Positions 26,115 through 36,942 of a stretch of DNA of 64,000 bases are shown here, one piece after another. The position numbers were made by a program, and so were the translations under genes. The stretch lies in contig CAUYUJ010017868.1 in the NCBI GenBank assembly GCA_963575745.1, positions 125,545 to 189,544 on the forward strand, in the 5' to 3' direction. The stretch is from Prorocentrum cordatum. Lineage: Eukaryota > Sar > Dinophyceae > Prorocentrales > Prorocentraceae. The notes below the pieces were generated by a model. It worked only from the letters and a program-made list of their open reading frames with translations, did no database searches and was not told the origin of the DNA. How positions within the stretch are numbered: position 1 is the first letter of the stretch; every line of letters starts with the position of its first letter.

Positions 26115-27386
26115 GGGGGGCCTCTGAGGAGGCTGCTGAAGCTATCGCAGAACGACGACAACTGCTACGTGCCCACCGTGGGCCGCGGCGGCCGCAGCCA
26201 AGGGGCAGACTGGCGCGGCACAGCCCCATGGCACACGCAGCAGCAGAAACAACAGGGCGGCTGGCAGCGGCGCGTGCCCAGCAAGCCAAGGCAGAAGCAG
26301 AGCAGCCAGAAGCGGCGTGGAGAGTACCTCGTCTGCCCGCACTGCCCGCCAGGCGAGAGCTGGGTGTACACCAAGCGTGCGGGCACCCCAGGCTGGGAGG
26401 GATGTAAGACCTGCACCTACATGTGGCCCAAGCCCGCCGACCTTAAGGACAAGGACAAGCTGGCAGCGAAGCAGGCCCTGGCTACGCTCGGACTGGACGA
26501 CGACAGCCTCCGTGCGATCCAGGCAGTGGTCAAGTCCGCCAAGACGTCGGGGGACACCCAGACCGCCCAGGCAGCCGAGACGCTGGCCAAGCTCCCCGCG
26601 TTGGCGCCTGCACCGGCGGAGCCCGCTAGCCCAGGGCCCAAGCTGGGGGTGCGCTTGGAGGCCGCAGCGCTGCGCTGGAGACAGGCCCAGCAGTCCCAGG
26701 AGAAGGTCACAGGCCAGCTCGCGCAGCTGGACAAGCGCAGGCAGGAGCTGCTGGATAAGCTCGACGAGACCACAGACGAGGTCATCGAAGCCAAGATCCA
26801 GCTTGACGAGCTCCAGAGCGAAGTCAACAAGGCAGGAGGAGGCGCCCCCGCGCCACCGCCCCCGCAGCAGCAGCAGGCCGCCGAGGACCCGAGGGGTGAC
26901 CTGCCCGAGCTCTCCGAGGAGGACCTGGAGCTCCTGGACCCCGAGGCCAAGACCAAATACGCCCAGGCCGCAGCGCTTGCGCGGCAAGCCAAGGAGGTCT
27001 ACAGCGCCGCCAAGGACCAGAGCACGTCTATCAAGGAGGTCGCGGACACCCTCAAGGAGCTCCAGGCCAAAGCCACTGCCAAGAAGCGCCGCCGTGTGGG
27101 AAACGGAGAAGGAGAAGCCACAGAGGAGGCCAAGGTCGAAGTCAAAGAGGAAGCCGCTGAGGTCCCCATCGACCGCGCCAAGTGCGACTTCTCCAACGCC
27201 GACGACGTCAAGAAGCACCTCGACCAGACCACAACCATCAAGGCCAGGCAGCGCGCAGCCAAGGCCCAGGAGGTGGCATTCAAAGGGCAGGACGACAAGG
27301 GCGAGCAAGGTGCAGGCACTCATGCTCGCGCTCCTGGGGACCCTGGTGACGGCGGCGGGGGCGGGGGCCTCTCGAAGTCACCCTAG
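26115..27386 (+). CDS. LINE-C ORF1: zinc ribbon and coiled-coil protein, no clear ATG
   Basis: The frame is open from 26115, after a TGA at 26112-26114, with no ATG before the domain; a GTG lies at 26169. Counting from there, C56, C59, C79 and C82 form a zinc ribbon (CPHC, then CKTC) after a basic Gln/Arg-rich leader. A Lys/Ala/Gln/Glu-rich coiled-coil region (about 170-260), a Pro-rich spacer with poly-Gln, and an acidic/Lys-rich C-terminal part with KKRRR follow. It is the positional counterpart of the ORF1 of LINE-A and B and probably binds RNA. The missing start suggests decay or an upstream start joined by splicing. The stop is TAG. Confidence 0.78.
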   Translation, partial: GGPLRRLLKLSQNDDNCYVPTVGRGGRSQGADWRGTAPWHTQQQKQQGGWQRRVPSKPRQKQSSQKRRGEYLVCPHCPPGESWVYTKRAGTPGWEGCKTCTYMWPKPADLKDKDKLAAKQALATLGLDDDSLRAIQAVVKSAKTSGDTQTAQAAETLAKLPALAPAPAEPASPGPKLGVRLEAAALRWRQAQQSQEKVTGQLAQLDKRRQELLDKLDETTDEVIEAKIQLDELQSEVNKAGGGAPAPPPPQQQQAAEDPRGDLPELSEEDLELLDPEAKTKYAQAAALARQAKEVYSAAKDQSTSIKEVADTLKELQAKATAKKRRRVGNGEGEATEEAKVEVKEEAAEVPIDRAKCDFSNADDVKKHLDQTTTIKARQRAAKAQEVAFKGQDDKGEQGAGTHARAPGDPGDGGGGGGLSKSP

Positions 27387-27754
27387 CCAGGCCCACACGT
27401 ACAACAACCCAACTTTGGCTGCGTGGTCATCTGGACCCCAGCCCACGACGGATGACTTCGGCAACTCCGTCGCCATCGCCACGAAGTTCATCCGCTGGTG
27501 CGAGGGTCGCAGTCTTCTGCCTACGTCCGAGCCCAACGGCAACCAGGCGGCCAGCTGAACTATTGAGGGGGCCCAGAACTCTTACCAGGGAAAGAGTTCG
27601 CGCCCCCTCCATCCAAGGTCGGGCGCCTGCGCGGGCGGCTGGGGCCAGCCCGACATCGCCGTGGACAACCGCACCGCCGCGAGCGCAGCCGCCGCAGCAG
27701 GAGGCCCACAGGCTCGAGGAGACGGAGACCGCCAGACAGGCCAGTCCCAGGTGA

Positions 27755-29065
27755 CTGCCAAGGGTACGCGGCTGCAGGACGCAGGCGGGCAGCCTGAGCG
27801 TCGAGTCCGTTTCGGCACCGAGCCAGGCCGCGGTGAACCGCGAGGCCTTGCAGGTGTTCTTCGGCAGCTGCAGCCAGTACAACGACGCAGCGAAAGCATT
27901 CGTGGAGGGAGCGCAGTGCTTCGACCTCATTGGCCTCGCGGAGCACCACCTTACGCGCCCCCAGTGTGACGCCGAAGAGCAGAGGCTGCGCCGATGCGGG
28001 TGGCGCCCCCTGCATTCCTGGACGCCAGCCACCAGCAGCCGCCGAGCAGCCGAGCGACCAGGGCAAGCAAAACGCAGAGAGGGCACGCATGGAGGAACCT
28101 GCTGGCTATGCCGCAATGACCTCAATACCTTCTGCCACCTGCCTGATAAGACGGGCAAGGGTGCCTTCCACGACCAGCTTAACGACGCCGCGGTCACACT
28201 CATCCGTCTGCGCCGTGGCACCTTCGCGCCCATCAGTTGCTACCTGGACTGCAGCAACGGGCTCGCGGGCAACAACGGCACCAAGCTGGGCAACTTCCTC
28301 AGGGTCAACAGGTCGCTCGGGGTGCCGTGGATCATGGTCGGGGACTTCAACTGTGCGCCAGAGGAGATGGCCTCGTCTCGCTGGCCGCAGGCGCTCAAGT
28401 GCAAGATCTTAGCACCAGACGCCGACCACGCCTGCACCAGCGGCAAAGGCCGAGTCCTTGATTACCTGATGTATTCCGTCCCAGCCAGACCCTTCATCAA
28501 ATCAGTCGACGTCGTGCGCCAAGTCCCATGGGGGCCGCACCTTGGGCTACGCATCCAACTCGCGGCCAGGCCAGGCGAGGTCCAAGTCCGCATCCCGCGG
28601 CTCCCCAGGAGGTTCGAGATCCCGACCGTAGAGACGCAGATCACCAAAGGCATCAAGCGGGCACAGCGAGACAGGCAGCAGTACGAAGCGGCGGTCGAGG
28701 AAGGACTGGACGACGACGAGCTCGCCAACCTCCAGCACTTGTTGAACGAGACGTACACCAAGAAGCACCCTGCCTTCTGCGCCGACGACGCTTGGGCAAA
28801 CGCCAAGGACTACGCCGCCCAGTGCCAGCTGGGGGAGCCCCCGCCCTGGGTCCAAAGCTCCCTAGCGTACAGAGCCAACCCAGACTGCGCGGACAGCTTG
28901 GGCGACAAGTACGGCTACTGGGCAATGGCGGCGGAGAAGACGCTCGCAGATCTCTGCGGGGTCAAGCCACGCAGCAACGCCAGGCGTGGCCAGCCCGTCA
29001 AGTATAGACGGATTGAAGCTACCAGCCTCCTGAATCAGCAGCGAGGCCGCGGCGCGGAGACCTGA
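27755..29065 (+). pseudogene. LINE-C ORF2, APE-like endonuclease part
   Basis: The frame is open from 27755 after a TGA; the first usable codon is a GTG at 27833. Endonuclease motifs are LIGLAEHHL with Glu, MVGDFNCAPEE with the catalytic Asp-Asn pair, GKGRVLDYLM with Asp, and GPHLGL with His. All are intact, unlike the Gly-to-Ala change in LINE-B. A basic Lys/Arg-rich linker follows. It ends with a TGA at 29063-29065 and homology continues in another frame about eight bases on, so a frameshift is present. Confidence 0.8.
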
Positions 29066-29072
29066 AGTCAAC

Positions 29073-30179
29073 ATGTGGGGCGCACTGCAAGGCCGGCTGA
29101 CCGAGCTCAGAAAGGCATGTCCCAAGACTAACGGCACCTCTGGGCAGCGCGCGGTCATCGAGCACGTGATCATCCACGCGTGCCAGCAGATCAGAGACGC
29201 CCAGAAGCTCGCGGACGACGACCCCAGCGAAGACAGCAGGGCGCTCCGATGCACGGAGGCACTCGTCCGCAGCCAGCGCCTACCAGACCCCGACAACGAG
29301 CAGGACGAGTGGGAGACAACAGCAGAGGCAATACGCCAACGTGCGGCTTCACATAACAAGAAGGCCTGGCAGGAGACCAGATCTGCAGTACGCCACTGGA
29401 CCGAACAAGCACTCCAAGGATCGATGGGCGAGGGGCACCGATACCTCAGCAAGCCAAAGCGGAAGGACCTCAGCGAAGTCACCATCGACCCACTGGATGG
29501 ACACCCAGAAGGCGACCTCCAGGAGGGGGTCAACCTCCGCACGGCAGCCCGGGACAGACGCTGGCAGAGGGACACAGACTCGCAGGACCTGCAAGCAGTC
29601 ATGGAGGGCCTGCGCGCCAAGGCCGATGCGGCCAACTGCAACCGACGTCCCTATGAACTAGCCGACTTGGACAAAGCCTTGCGCCAGTTCAAGAAGACCA
29701 CAGGAAGAGGCACGGACCAGTGGAGGCCCGCAGAGCTGGCCGCCCTCCCGACCCCAGCCAGACAAGAACTGATCGACCTAATCAATGACTGCGAAGCAAC
29801 GCTGTCCTGGCCCCACCAGTTCTACCGCGTGCGGTACCAGCTCCTCAGGAAGAACGACAGCGCGGTCGCAGGGGAGGAAAGACCAATCGGGTTCTTCCCC
29901 ATCTTGGTTCGGGTCTGGGGCAGGCTCACCAAGTACGAAGTGGGGCAGTGGTGCGATGAGAGGGCAGCATTCTGGGACGCAGCGGTGGCTGGTAGCTCCG
30001 CGCTCCAAGCCTTCATCGTCGCGGCATGCCTGGACGAAGCAGCAACGCGCGGGCGCTCAGCTGAAGCATGGGCAAGCTTATTCCTGGACTTGGAGAAGTT
30101 TTACGACAACATCAACCTGGCCAAGCTCATCAAGAAGGCGGATGCACTGGAGTACCCGCCCGTCGAGCTCTACCTGTGA
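29073..30179 (+). pseudogene. LINE-C ORF2, RT fingers and palm, motif A
   Basis: The 368-codon frame includes FKKTTGRGTDQWRP, the LLRKND and RPIGFFPILVRVW fingers segment, VAFWDAAV-like residues (AAFWDAAVAGSSALQ, also in LINE-D), and motif A (FLDLEKFYDNI, 30083-30115). It ends at a TGA where LINE-D has Gly (LYL-G-LLIHTSPR), so homology reads straight through the stop. Confidence 0.82.
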
Positions 30180-31159
30180 ACGCTGATGTATGTAGCGCCA
30201 CGGGTAGTGCGAGCCTCTGGTGCGTACGCCCTCCCCCCCCCCCCCCCCTGGTGCCGCACAGCAGCATTGCAGCAGGCTGCAACCACGCCAACAACGCGGC
30301 CCGCATGATGCTGTACGACATCCTCGAGCTGGCGCACCGCACCGCTCCGAAGGCATGGCCACGCCAGTACGTTGACGACGTGCAGATTCGCGCGGAGGGA
30401 GCCTGCAGCATCGCGGGGCACCAGATCGCCACCAGCGCAGCGTCCATCATACGAAGCTGTGAAGCCGACCAGTTGCCCATCTCAGGAAGTCAGCGCTGGT
30501 CGCCTCGCACCCAGCCGTCCGCGACGCAGTTGGCGCCACAGCAGCTGCCATGGGCCTCACCCTCACGCAGGCCGATATCATGAAAGACCTGGGATGCGAC
30601 ACCACCATTGGGAGGAGGAGGAGGAGGAGGAGACGCAGAGCGACCCAGGCCAAGCGCACATCAATGGCCAGGCAGAGGAAGAAACGGGCCAAACTGTTCC
30701 TGCGGGCAGCCCGATGGAGAAGACGATCAGCGAGCCTATACCGCACCAACATCAGGGCCAAACAGCAGTACGACCAGGCCGCGACGGGCATGACCCCACA
30801 TGACATCGTCAGGGCACGAGCTGAGGCAGCAGACATGGCAGGGCATCGCGGCGGGGCACCGTTGCACGGCTACGGTCCTCATCCTCACGCACGGCGACAA
30901 GGAACCGTGGACGGCCAACGTCATCCGTCAACTCCGCGAATGGGTGCGCATGTGGCGACGCAATGACGACCTGCACGACCACCTCCGCGAAGCATGGCAT
31001 CGCGTGCAGATCCACCTGAACAGCGTCACCAGCGAGGCCGCTGGATGGCCGCCACGGGTCCCATGGCAGCCCTTCAGCTCACTCTCGAGATCCTCGACTT
31101 GAAGGGGCAAGAAGCGGATCGGTGGACAGACCACCGCGGTCACACGTGGCAAATCACAG
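30180..31159 (+). pseudogene. LINE-C ORF2, RT motif C and thumb, multiply frameshifted
   Basis: After the TGA the same frame reads TLMYVAPRV, then a run of about 19 C (30230-30248) shifts it. Motif C appears as YVDDV (30368-30382). The thumb (MKDLGCDTTIG, then Arg runs and KKRAKLFLRAARWRRR) is in a third frame from 30550. Parts matching LINE-D continue in the frames of 30800 and 30994. A GGA microsatellite at 30609-30635 sits where LINE-D has only GRRR. At least four shifts are needed, so this copy cannot make RT. Confidence 0.78.
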
Positions 31160-32220
31160 ATGCCGTGGATGCCAACTGTCAACCCCACCGGGGTCGAGGA
31201 TGCCATCAAGGACGCTGCGACCAGCCTCCTTTGGAGCCAGGCGAGCAGGCACCCTGAAGGGCAAGGACTCCAGACAGGCGCCGACATCTCCGCGCTCCAG
31301 AGCAGCGCGCGCTTCTTCCGTAAGCTGGAGGGGCACCAAGAGGCAGGCGCGCTCGAAGCATCCGCATGTGCAGCGATTTGGACCAACCAGAAGTGCCACG
31401 CAACAGGATACCACACTCAACCGACGTGCACCCGCTGCCAGCTCGGAGTAGACGACACGCCATTCCACAGACTGTACGAGTGCCCAGCCACGGACGACAT
31501 CGACCACCAGTGGATCACCAGCACGGCGGCCCTGGCCGCCAGGGCGCGAGCAGTCAAAGACGACCCGCTAGAGTACGCCTTTTGGGTCAGGGGTATCCTA
31601 CCCAACGAAATGTGCCCCGTCGACCCACCCCCCGAGTGGGGCAGCCTCGACGACACGCACTGGGCGGTCGGGAACTTCGGCACGCGCACCCGTGACACCC
31701 GCACCGTGGCAGCTGCAGTCGCATACACCGACGGCTCAGCCACGTCAGGCGATACGCGCATCGCCCGAGCAGGATGGGGCATAGCGTTGGAGCTGCCCGA
31801 AGATGCTGGCATCGACATCGATGACTACCCAGGCTGGTTCGGCATCTTGGACGGGCCCCAGACCGTCGCAGCAGCAGAGCTCGCAGCCATCTACTGGACG
31901 CTCAAGCTCACCCACGGACCGCTCACTATCGTCACGGACTCCCAGATGGTGGCGGACGGGTGGCGCAGCTACAACTATGCCCACCCAGAGGGTCCCCTGG
32001 CAAGATGGTGGCAGCGCGCCCAAGATGCTATCAGAGAGCGAGTTGGAGGCATATGAGACGTCACCGTCATCAAGTGCTACTCGCACATCGACGTCACCAC
32101 GATCCAGAAGACCAGGCAGCCCATGCGCGTCACCAGAGGGAACGAGCTCGCAGATGGGTACGCTCAGAGAGGAGCCGGGGTCGCAGCCAACTGCGTTGCC
32201 CCTCAGGTCGCCGCCCTGCT

Positions 32221-32275
<55 letters not shown>

Positions 32276-32461
32276 AAAAAAAAGCTCCTCAAGCGCATCC
32301 ACCGCAGAATAGGTGCCGTTGCTGCTCACCTTGCAGGACTCGACCACCCGCACCTTACCCGCGCGCGCCAGTGGGGCGGGGGAGTCAAGGCATTCCACAC
32401 ACGCAAGCAGGTCGAGGAAGAGACGGGCCACCGAATGCACAAGCGGACCGACGGCAAGTGA
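31160..32461 (+). pseudogene. LINE-C ORF2, CCHC knuckle and RNase H
   Basis: The knuckle is CTRC then FHRLYEC. RNase H residues are YTDGSA (Asp), AAAELAAIYW (Glu), IVTDSQM (Asp) and NELADGY (Asp). Three of the four catalytic positions lie before the TGA at 32054-32056 and the last lies after it in the same frame. The frame continues through a GA-A tract (32221-32283) to a second TGA at 32459-32461, beyond which CLEC continues a zinc motif. So one frame spans both stops. Confidence 0.82.
32221..32283 (+). repeat. GA repeat followed by A13 inside LINE-C
   Basis: About 50 bp of GA followed by 13 A. It lies in frame and would encode Arg-Glu repeats then Lys. The reading frame is the same on both sides. 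A slipped tract or a tail-like insertion are both possible. Confidence 0.9.
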
Positions 32462-34966
32462 GTCTGCCTCGAATGCAGCAAGGGGCCTGGCAAGTACTCC
32501 ATGATCGACTGGATGCGGACACACGGCTGCAGTTCCATGCCACTGGTAGCCAACAGCAGCGGGCTGGCCACCAAGGTCCCCGAGACGGAGTACGCCACCC
32601 TCATGAACCATGGGCCGATCCACCCAACGCACAACCTGAGCTACCTGCATGGGCAATGCTGGTGCTGGCGATGTGGAGCAATGGGCTCCCTCACCGCCGA
32701 TGGCAAGTGCCGCGTGCTACGACTCCGACGCAGGTGCCGAGGTTGGACAACGCCAGCAGCCAAGCACCAGCTCAACCGCCTTCGGCGAGGCAAGCCCCCC
32801 AAGCCAGGCAAGGCCAAGTGGCCCGACGGCACGGGCGCCGAGCCCGAGCCGCCCCGCAAACCCAGAGCCAGCCGCTCAGCGCGCGCAGCAGCGAGAGAAG
32901 CGGGCACAGCCAAGCGGAAGTGGCAGCACAGAGGTCTATCGACGCTCCTGCCTGCAGACCACTCGGGCATGAGAAAGCGAACCACAAGCAAAGGCGAGTA
33001 CCTGCGGGCTGGAACGCCGCAACCGACGTCTCGAGCAAATCCAGGAGATACCCCCCCTGGTTCAGGGGTAAATAATGGCGACAGGAGTCTCAGCGATACA
33101 AATCCTGGAGATGGCCTCCCAGGTTCAGGAGTAAATTGCTCGTCAAAGTCTCAACCAAATCCTGGGGATGGCCTCCCAGGTTCAGGAGTAAATTCAGCCG
33201 CCGGGAGGAGTCTCGAGCAAAATCCTGGGGATGGCCTCCCAGGTTCAGGAGTAAATTGCGGCCCAGCCACGTGCTCAGCCAAGCGAAGCTCAGGAGAACC
33301 CGCTGACCCAGCCGAAGCACCGAAGCGGCCCAAGCAACGACCGAGACAGGGCACACGCAGACCTCGGGCCACCAGCGCTGGCAACTCCACCAAGCGCCGA
33401 TGCGATGACCACCGTGAGCAGCCAGACGACGTGGACTGCACCAAGGACGACGGGCCCGACCTACACGCCAAGGTCTCGGGGCATTCGGCCGAGACAGAAG
33501 GGATGCAGAGGGGTGCCCTTCCCCCAGACGATGCAGGCCAAGGCGCTCGGCCACTAGACAGCTCACGACCGCGCAGACCTGATCGTTCACGCAGCCCACC
33601 AACTGAGCCCACCCAGGCCAGACCTGACGAGCCCAGAGGGAACCGCACACGAGAGTACAGTCTGCTGGACTCGAGCTCCCCGACGAGCAACCGCTCGCGC
33701 AGTCCCGCAGGTCGCCGAGGACAAGCTGCACAGCACCAAGAGGAAGAAGGCGAAGCGCCAAGCGACGAGGTGGCCCAACTCCAAACGGGCCCAGCGCTCC
33801 ACCACGCCAAGCTGAAGGAGTGCGGCAATGACATCCACGGCGTAGTGGCGCAGGAGAACTTGGAGCCACTTGAGGTCGCGCTGGAGCAACTTTCAAGCTG
33901 GAGGATCACCGATCTGGTCGACAGCCACGCGGGCAGAGTCAGCTGGAACGACCTATGCGTGGACTACATCAAGCGGGAGTTGCGGCGCGAGGACTTCGAG
34001 GGGTTTTTCAGGTACGTCAGCGACGCCAGTTATGATGCCGAACTCCAACGCCGTGCCCAACAGATATGCGACCGTGGATGGGACGGTGGGCACATCCTGC
34101 GGGAACGGCGGCCGGCCCACGCGCGCGCCCAGGATGGCGACGACTTAACCATAGCGATCCAGCGCCTCACTGCCTACCAGGCCGCGGCAAGGGCTTTCCT
34201 CATCCCCAGGCAGCAGATGCACCACTATGAGGCGTTCCGCGTAGGGCACCTCAACATCTCAGCGGACTACATCACCATAGACCAGAATGGGTCCAACGCC
34301 AGCGCCGAACCACAGGAGCAAGACCCAGGCAACGGCTCCTACGCCGACAACGACTCCAGCGGGACAGCAGGAGGCACTCCAGTGACAGCGGCAAGAATAC
34401 TTGACGAGCAGCAGCACGTGACGGTCATCCAAGGACCTCAGCACCCAGTAGCAGCAGACCCTGCAGATGCGCATGACGTAGCGGCTCCAGCAGCGGAGCA
34501 GCTCCAAGCCCCAGCGCAGGCTGCAGCAGCAGAGGACGCAACAGTTGCGCTAGACGAAACGACCCGTGCAGAGGGGCCGCCCCAGGCCCCAGCGCAGGCT
34601 GAGCCAGCAGGGCCAGTCGAGCCAGACGCTCCGAGATCCAGGTCCCCGCGCTCAGGACGGAGGCGGGCGCAATCTATCAGCAACAAATCCACGGGCAGTG
34701 ACGACGGGGCGCAGGAGACCAGGCCAACCCACACCTCCCTCAGCCTGAACGCCCTCTGCCGACAGCTGCGGGACTACGCGGCCACGTGGGTGCACGACCT
34801 CACTGCGCCAGAAGCGGGGCAAACATCATGGACGGCATGGGGCAACCAGTACGTCACGGCGCTGCTCAGCAACCCTATTCACAGGCGCCTGCGCGACGAA
34901 GTGGAGTTCATCGCAGGCATCGACGGCATCACCAGCTACGTACGCGGCATCATCAACCTCGCGTGA
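32462..34966 (+). pseudogene. LINE-C extension, part 1: Cys motif, minisatellite, RS linker, helical domain
   Basis: Reading on in the RNase H frame: a zinc-like CLEC; a C-terminal Cys motif (HNLSYLHGQCWCWRCGAMG, then LRRGKPPKPGK) matching the end of LINE-D (LAEGKPPKYG); a basic region; four repeats of NPGDGLPGSGVN; a long acidic/basic linker with SRSP and RSRSP words; and a predicted helical segment (about 33892-34080, RITDL...SWNDL...FFRYVSDASYDAEL). A second similar segment (SWTAWGNQYVTALL) lies at about 34740-34966. The frame ends at TGA 34964-34966 but continues. The first ATG is 32501. Beyond the Cys motif I recognise no family. Confidence 0.6.
33036..33258 (+). repeat. Coding minisatellite, four units of 57-63 bp
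   Basis: The units start near 33036, 33099, 33156 and 33218; spacing is always a multiple of three. The core AATCCTGGGGATGGCCTCCC then AGGTTCAGGAGTAAATT is nearly identical in the last three units while the spacers differ. The core can fold (CCTGGG...CCCAGG). It encodes NPGDGLPGSGVN. Confidence 0.9.
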
Positions 34967-35884
34967 ATCGACACGCAGACAGCGCGCCAGCGGCTGACGG
35001 ACCACATCCAGTCCCTTCGGGTTAGCGAATGGTTGCACGTGGTCGCGATGCACTGGGCCAACCTTGACGAGGTCCACCGAATGATGACGGACACGCTCAA
35101 CGGCGAGCTCACCATCCGTGGAGGCCAGCCACCAGAGTGGGCTCCGCCACACGGCACTGCCGCAGGCGTCTGGTATGGACCACCCACAGTACCAGCACCC
35201 GCGCTGCCGAGACCAGCTTACATTCCCAACTGGCTCGTCACGGAAGGCTGGAGGCGACCATGGCCTATTTGGGACCAGGCGCCCGAACCAGACAGCGACG
35301 ACGACAACTACCACCATCCTGATGCGGCACCTTCTCACGGCGGAGTTGGCCAAGCCCATCCACAACTACAACCACAGGCTGGGCAGGATCCCGCCGAAGG
35401 TGCTCAGCAGCGCCCAGCCAGCCAGGCAGGGACCGCCGAGGAAGCAGCAGCGACGGACCTGCCGACACTCGTTGCACAACAAGTCGACCAGCCCCAAGCC
35501 GAAGCAGTACCAGGAGCTGAACACCGACGCCGAAGCGCTAATGTGCAGGCCTGGCTAAGTATTATAGTAGGCGGGCGCAGCCGACCCGAGGAGGAAGACG
35601 ACATGCAGCTCATGCAGACTGCCGTGGGGCCAGCGGGCCACACCGACTGGGCGCACCCAGCAGTCGTCGAACTTGCACACCAGCTTGAGGTGCAAGATCA
35701 CGGTCTCCAGCACGGAGAAGCCCAGACAGACCAGCCGCCCGTGGAGGCGGAGGCGCCAGTCAGCACCGAGGCCGACACGCGCGGGAATGCGACCAAGCGT
35801 CCGCGCAGCGGCCTGCAGGCAAGCCACAGTGCAAGGCGCGCCGCCCGGCGGGGCCCGACGCCAGCTCAGACGCGCAAGCCGTGA
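34967..35884 (+). pseudogene. LINE-C extension, part 2
   Basis: The same frame as part 1, resuming after the TGA: IDTQTARQRLTDHIQSLRV, then WLHVVAMHWANLDEV (first ATG 35033). A Pro/Tyr-rich linker (WYGPPTVPAPALPRP), a Gln/Ala-rich acidic stretch and a basic tail (TKRPRSGLQ, RRAARRG) follow. It ends at TGA 35882-35884, overlapping the next frame by a few bases. No family recognised. Low-complexity linkers around short Trp-rich helices suggest an elongated, partly disordered protein. Confidence 0.5.
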
Positions 35885-36942
35885 CAGGATCCCCTGCGGC
35901 CAGAGAGGCCATGGCAGCTGCCGCAGCCCGCCGCGAGGCCAGGCTCAAGGAAGTACTCAACAGGAGTTCTCGCAGCCACGTGGACGACAGCATCGAGCCC
36001 GTCCAGGGTGAGCTCCACGTCATTGCGGACCACGCCATCGTCACCAAGTCCCCCTTCATCAAGAAGGACCGCCCAGGACAGTCGTCGGCAAGGACATGCA
36101 CCCGCTCGGTGCCTTCAGGGCGCAGGGACCGCCTCGACGAGCTCACGAGGACCATCGGCCTGATCGGAGCTGAATGGCTTCCCCGCGAGTTCCTGCGGAA
36201 CGAGGAGTTGGACGAGCAGCAAATGTGGTTGAAGTGGTGCGTCCCCTTTGTGCTGCAGCAGCTGGAGGCCAAAGACATGGACTGCCTGTTCAACGCGACG
36301 GACGATGACGACTACTGCGGCTACAAGAAGCAGCTCGCGGAGGAGGTGTGCCGCACAGCATGGAGCCGCAGCGTCTCCCTCCGCGAGGTCCAGCGCACCA
36401 AAATCCGCGAGCGACGGCAACAAGGGCAGGACCTCACCGACGACCAGCAGCGGATGGCCAAGACCTTCCTCAGGCTCAGTGGCGTGGGCAGCCCAGACTT
36501 CCAGCCGCTGATCCTCCACAACAGCGAAGGCCAGCCTGACAGCAGCGGAGGCGATGGCAGAGCCAGGATCGGCACGGCCGAGGCCGTGGCGCTGCTCTTG
36601 GCAGCGGCAGCAGCTCGGCCCAGCCCCCGCGAGGATGAGGCACGCGGCGCTGATGATGACGGAGAAGCCGCGCCGAGACCAGCCGCTGAGCAGGCTAAGA
36701 TCAACCGCGACGACTGGAAGGACCGCTTGGAGGAGCAGATCCACCACGCGACCCAGCCAGCGGCAGCCGCGGCAGCAAGCGCTGACGCCAGAGGAGGCGC
36801 GAAGCAGCAGCCGCGCGCGGCGCGGCGGACGCGGCAGCTGCCAGGAGGGGGCGAGGTGCAGCAGCCTGCCAAGGTGGCCCGCGCCGCGCCTGCTGCAGGA
36901 GGAGGAGGCCAGCAGCCCTCCATCCGCCTCCTCCTGGGCTAG
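35881..36942 (+). CDS. LINE-C extension, part 3: helical domain protein
   Basis: A 353-codon frame without an ATG at its start (GTG at 35881). It begins with an Ala/Arg-rich helix (AAREAMAAAAARREARLKEVL), then a region EWLPREFLRNEELD...MWLKWCVPFVLQQL...LFNATDDDDYCGYKKQLAEEVC. That region resembles the Trp-containing segments of part 1 in spacing (Trp, then about ten residues, Trp, then helix, then Asp-rich turn and Tyr). A basic Gln/Arg region, Ala-rich helices and a Gly/Gln/Arg-rich tail complete it. The DNA is very GC-rich. The stop is TAG. Function unknown; an overlap of a few bases with part 2 hints at a frameshift. Confidence 0.5.
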   Translation: MTGSPAAREAMAAAAARREARLKEVLNRSSRSHVDDSIEPVQGELHVIADHAIVTKSPFIKKDRPGQSSARTCTRSVPSGRRDRLDELTRTIGLIGAEWLPREFLRNEELDEQQMWLKWCVPFVLQQLEAKDMDCLFNATDDDDYCGYKKQLAEEVCRTAWSRSVSLREVQRTKIRERRQQGQDLTDDQQRMAKTFLRLSGVGSPDFQPLILHNSEGQPDSSGGDGRARIGTAEAVALLLAAAAARPSPREDEARGADDDGEAAPRPAAEQAKINRDDWKDRLEEQIHHATQPAAAAAASADARGGAKQQPRAARRTRQLPGGGEVQQPAKVARAAPAAGGGGQQPSIRLLLG

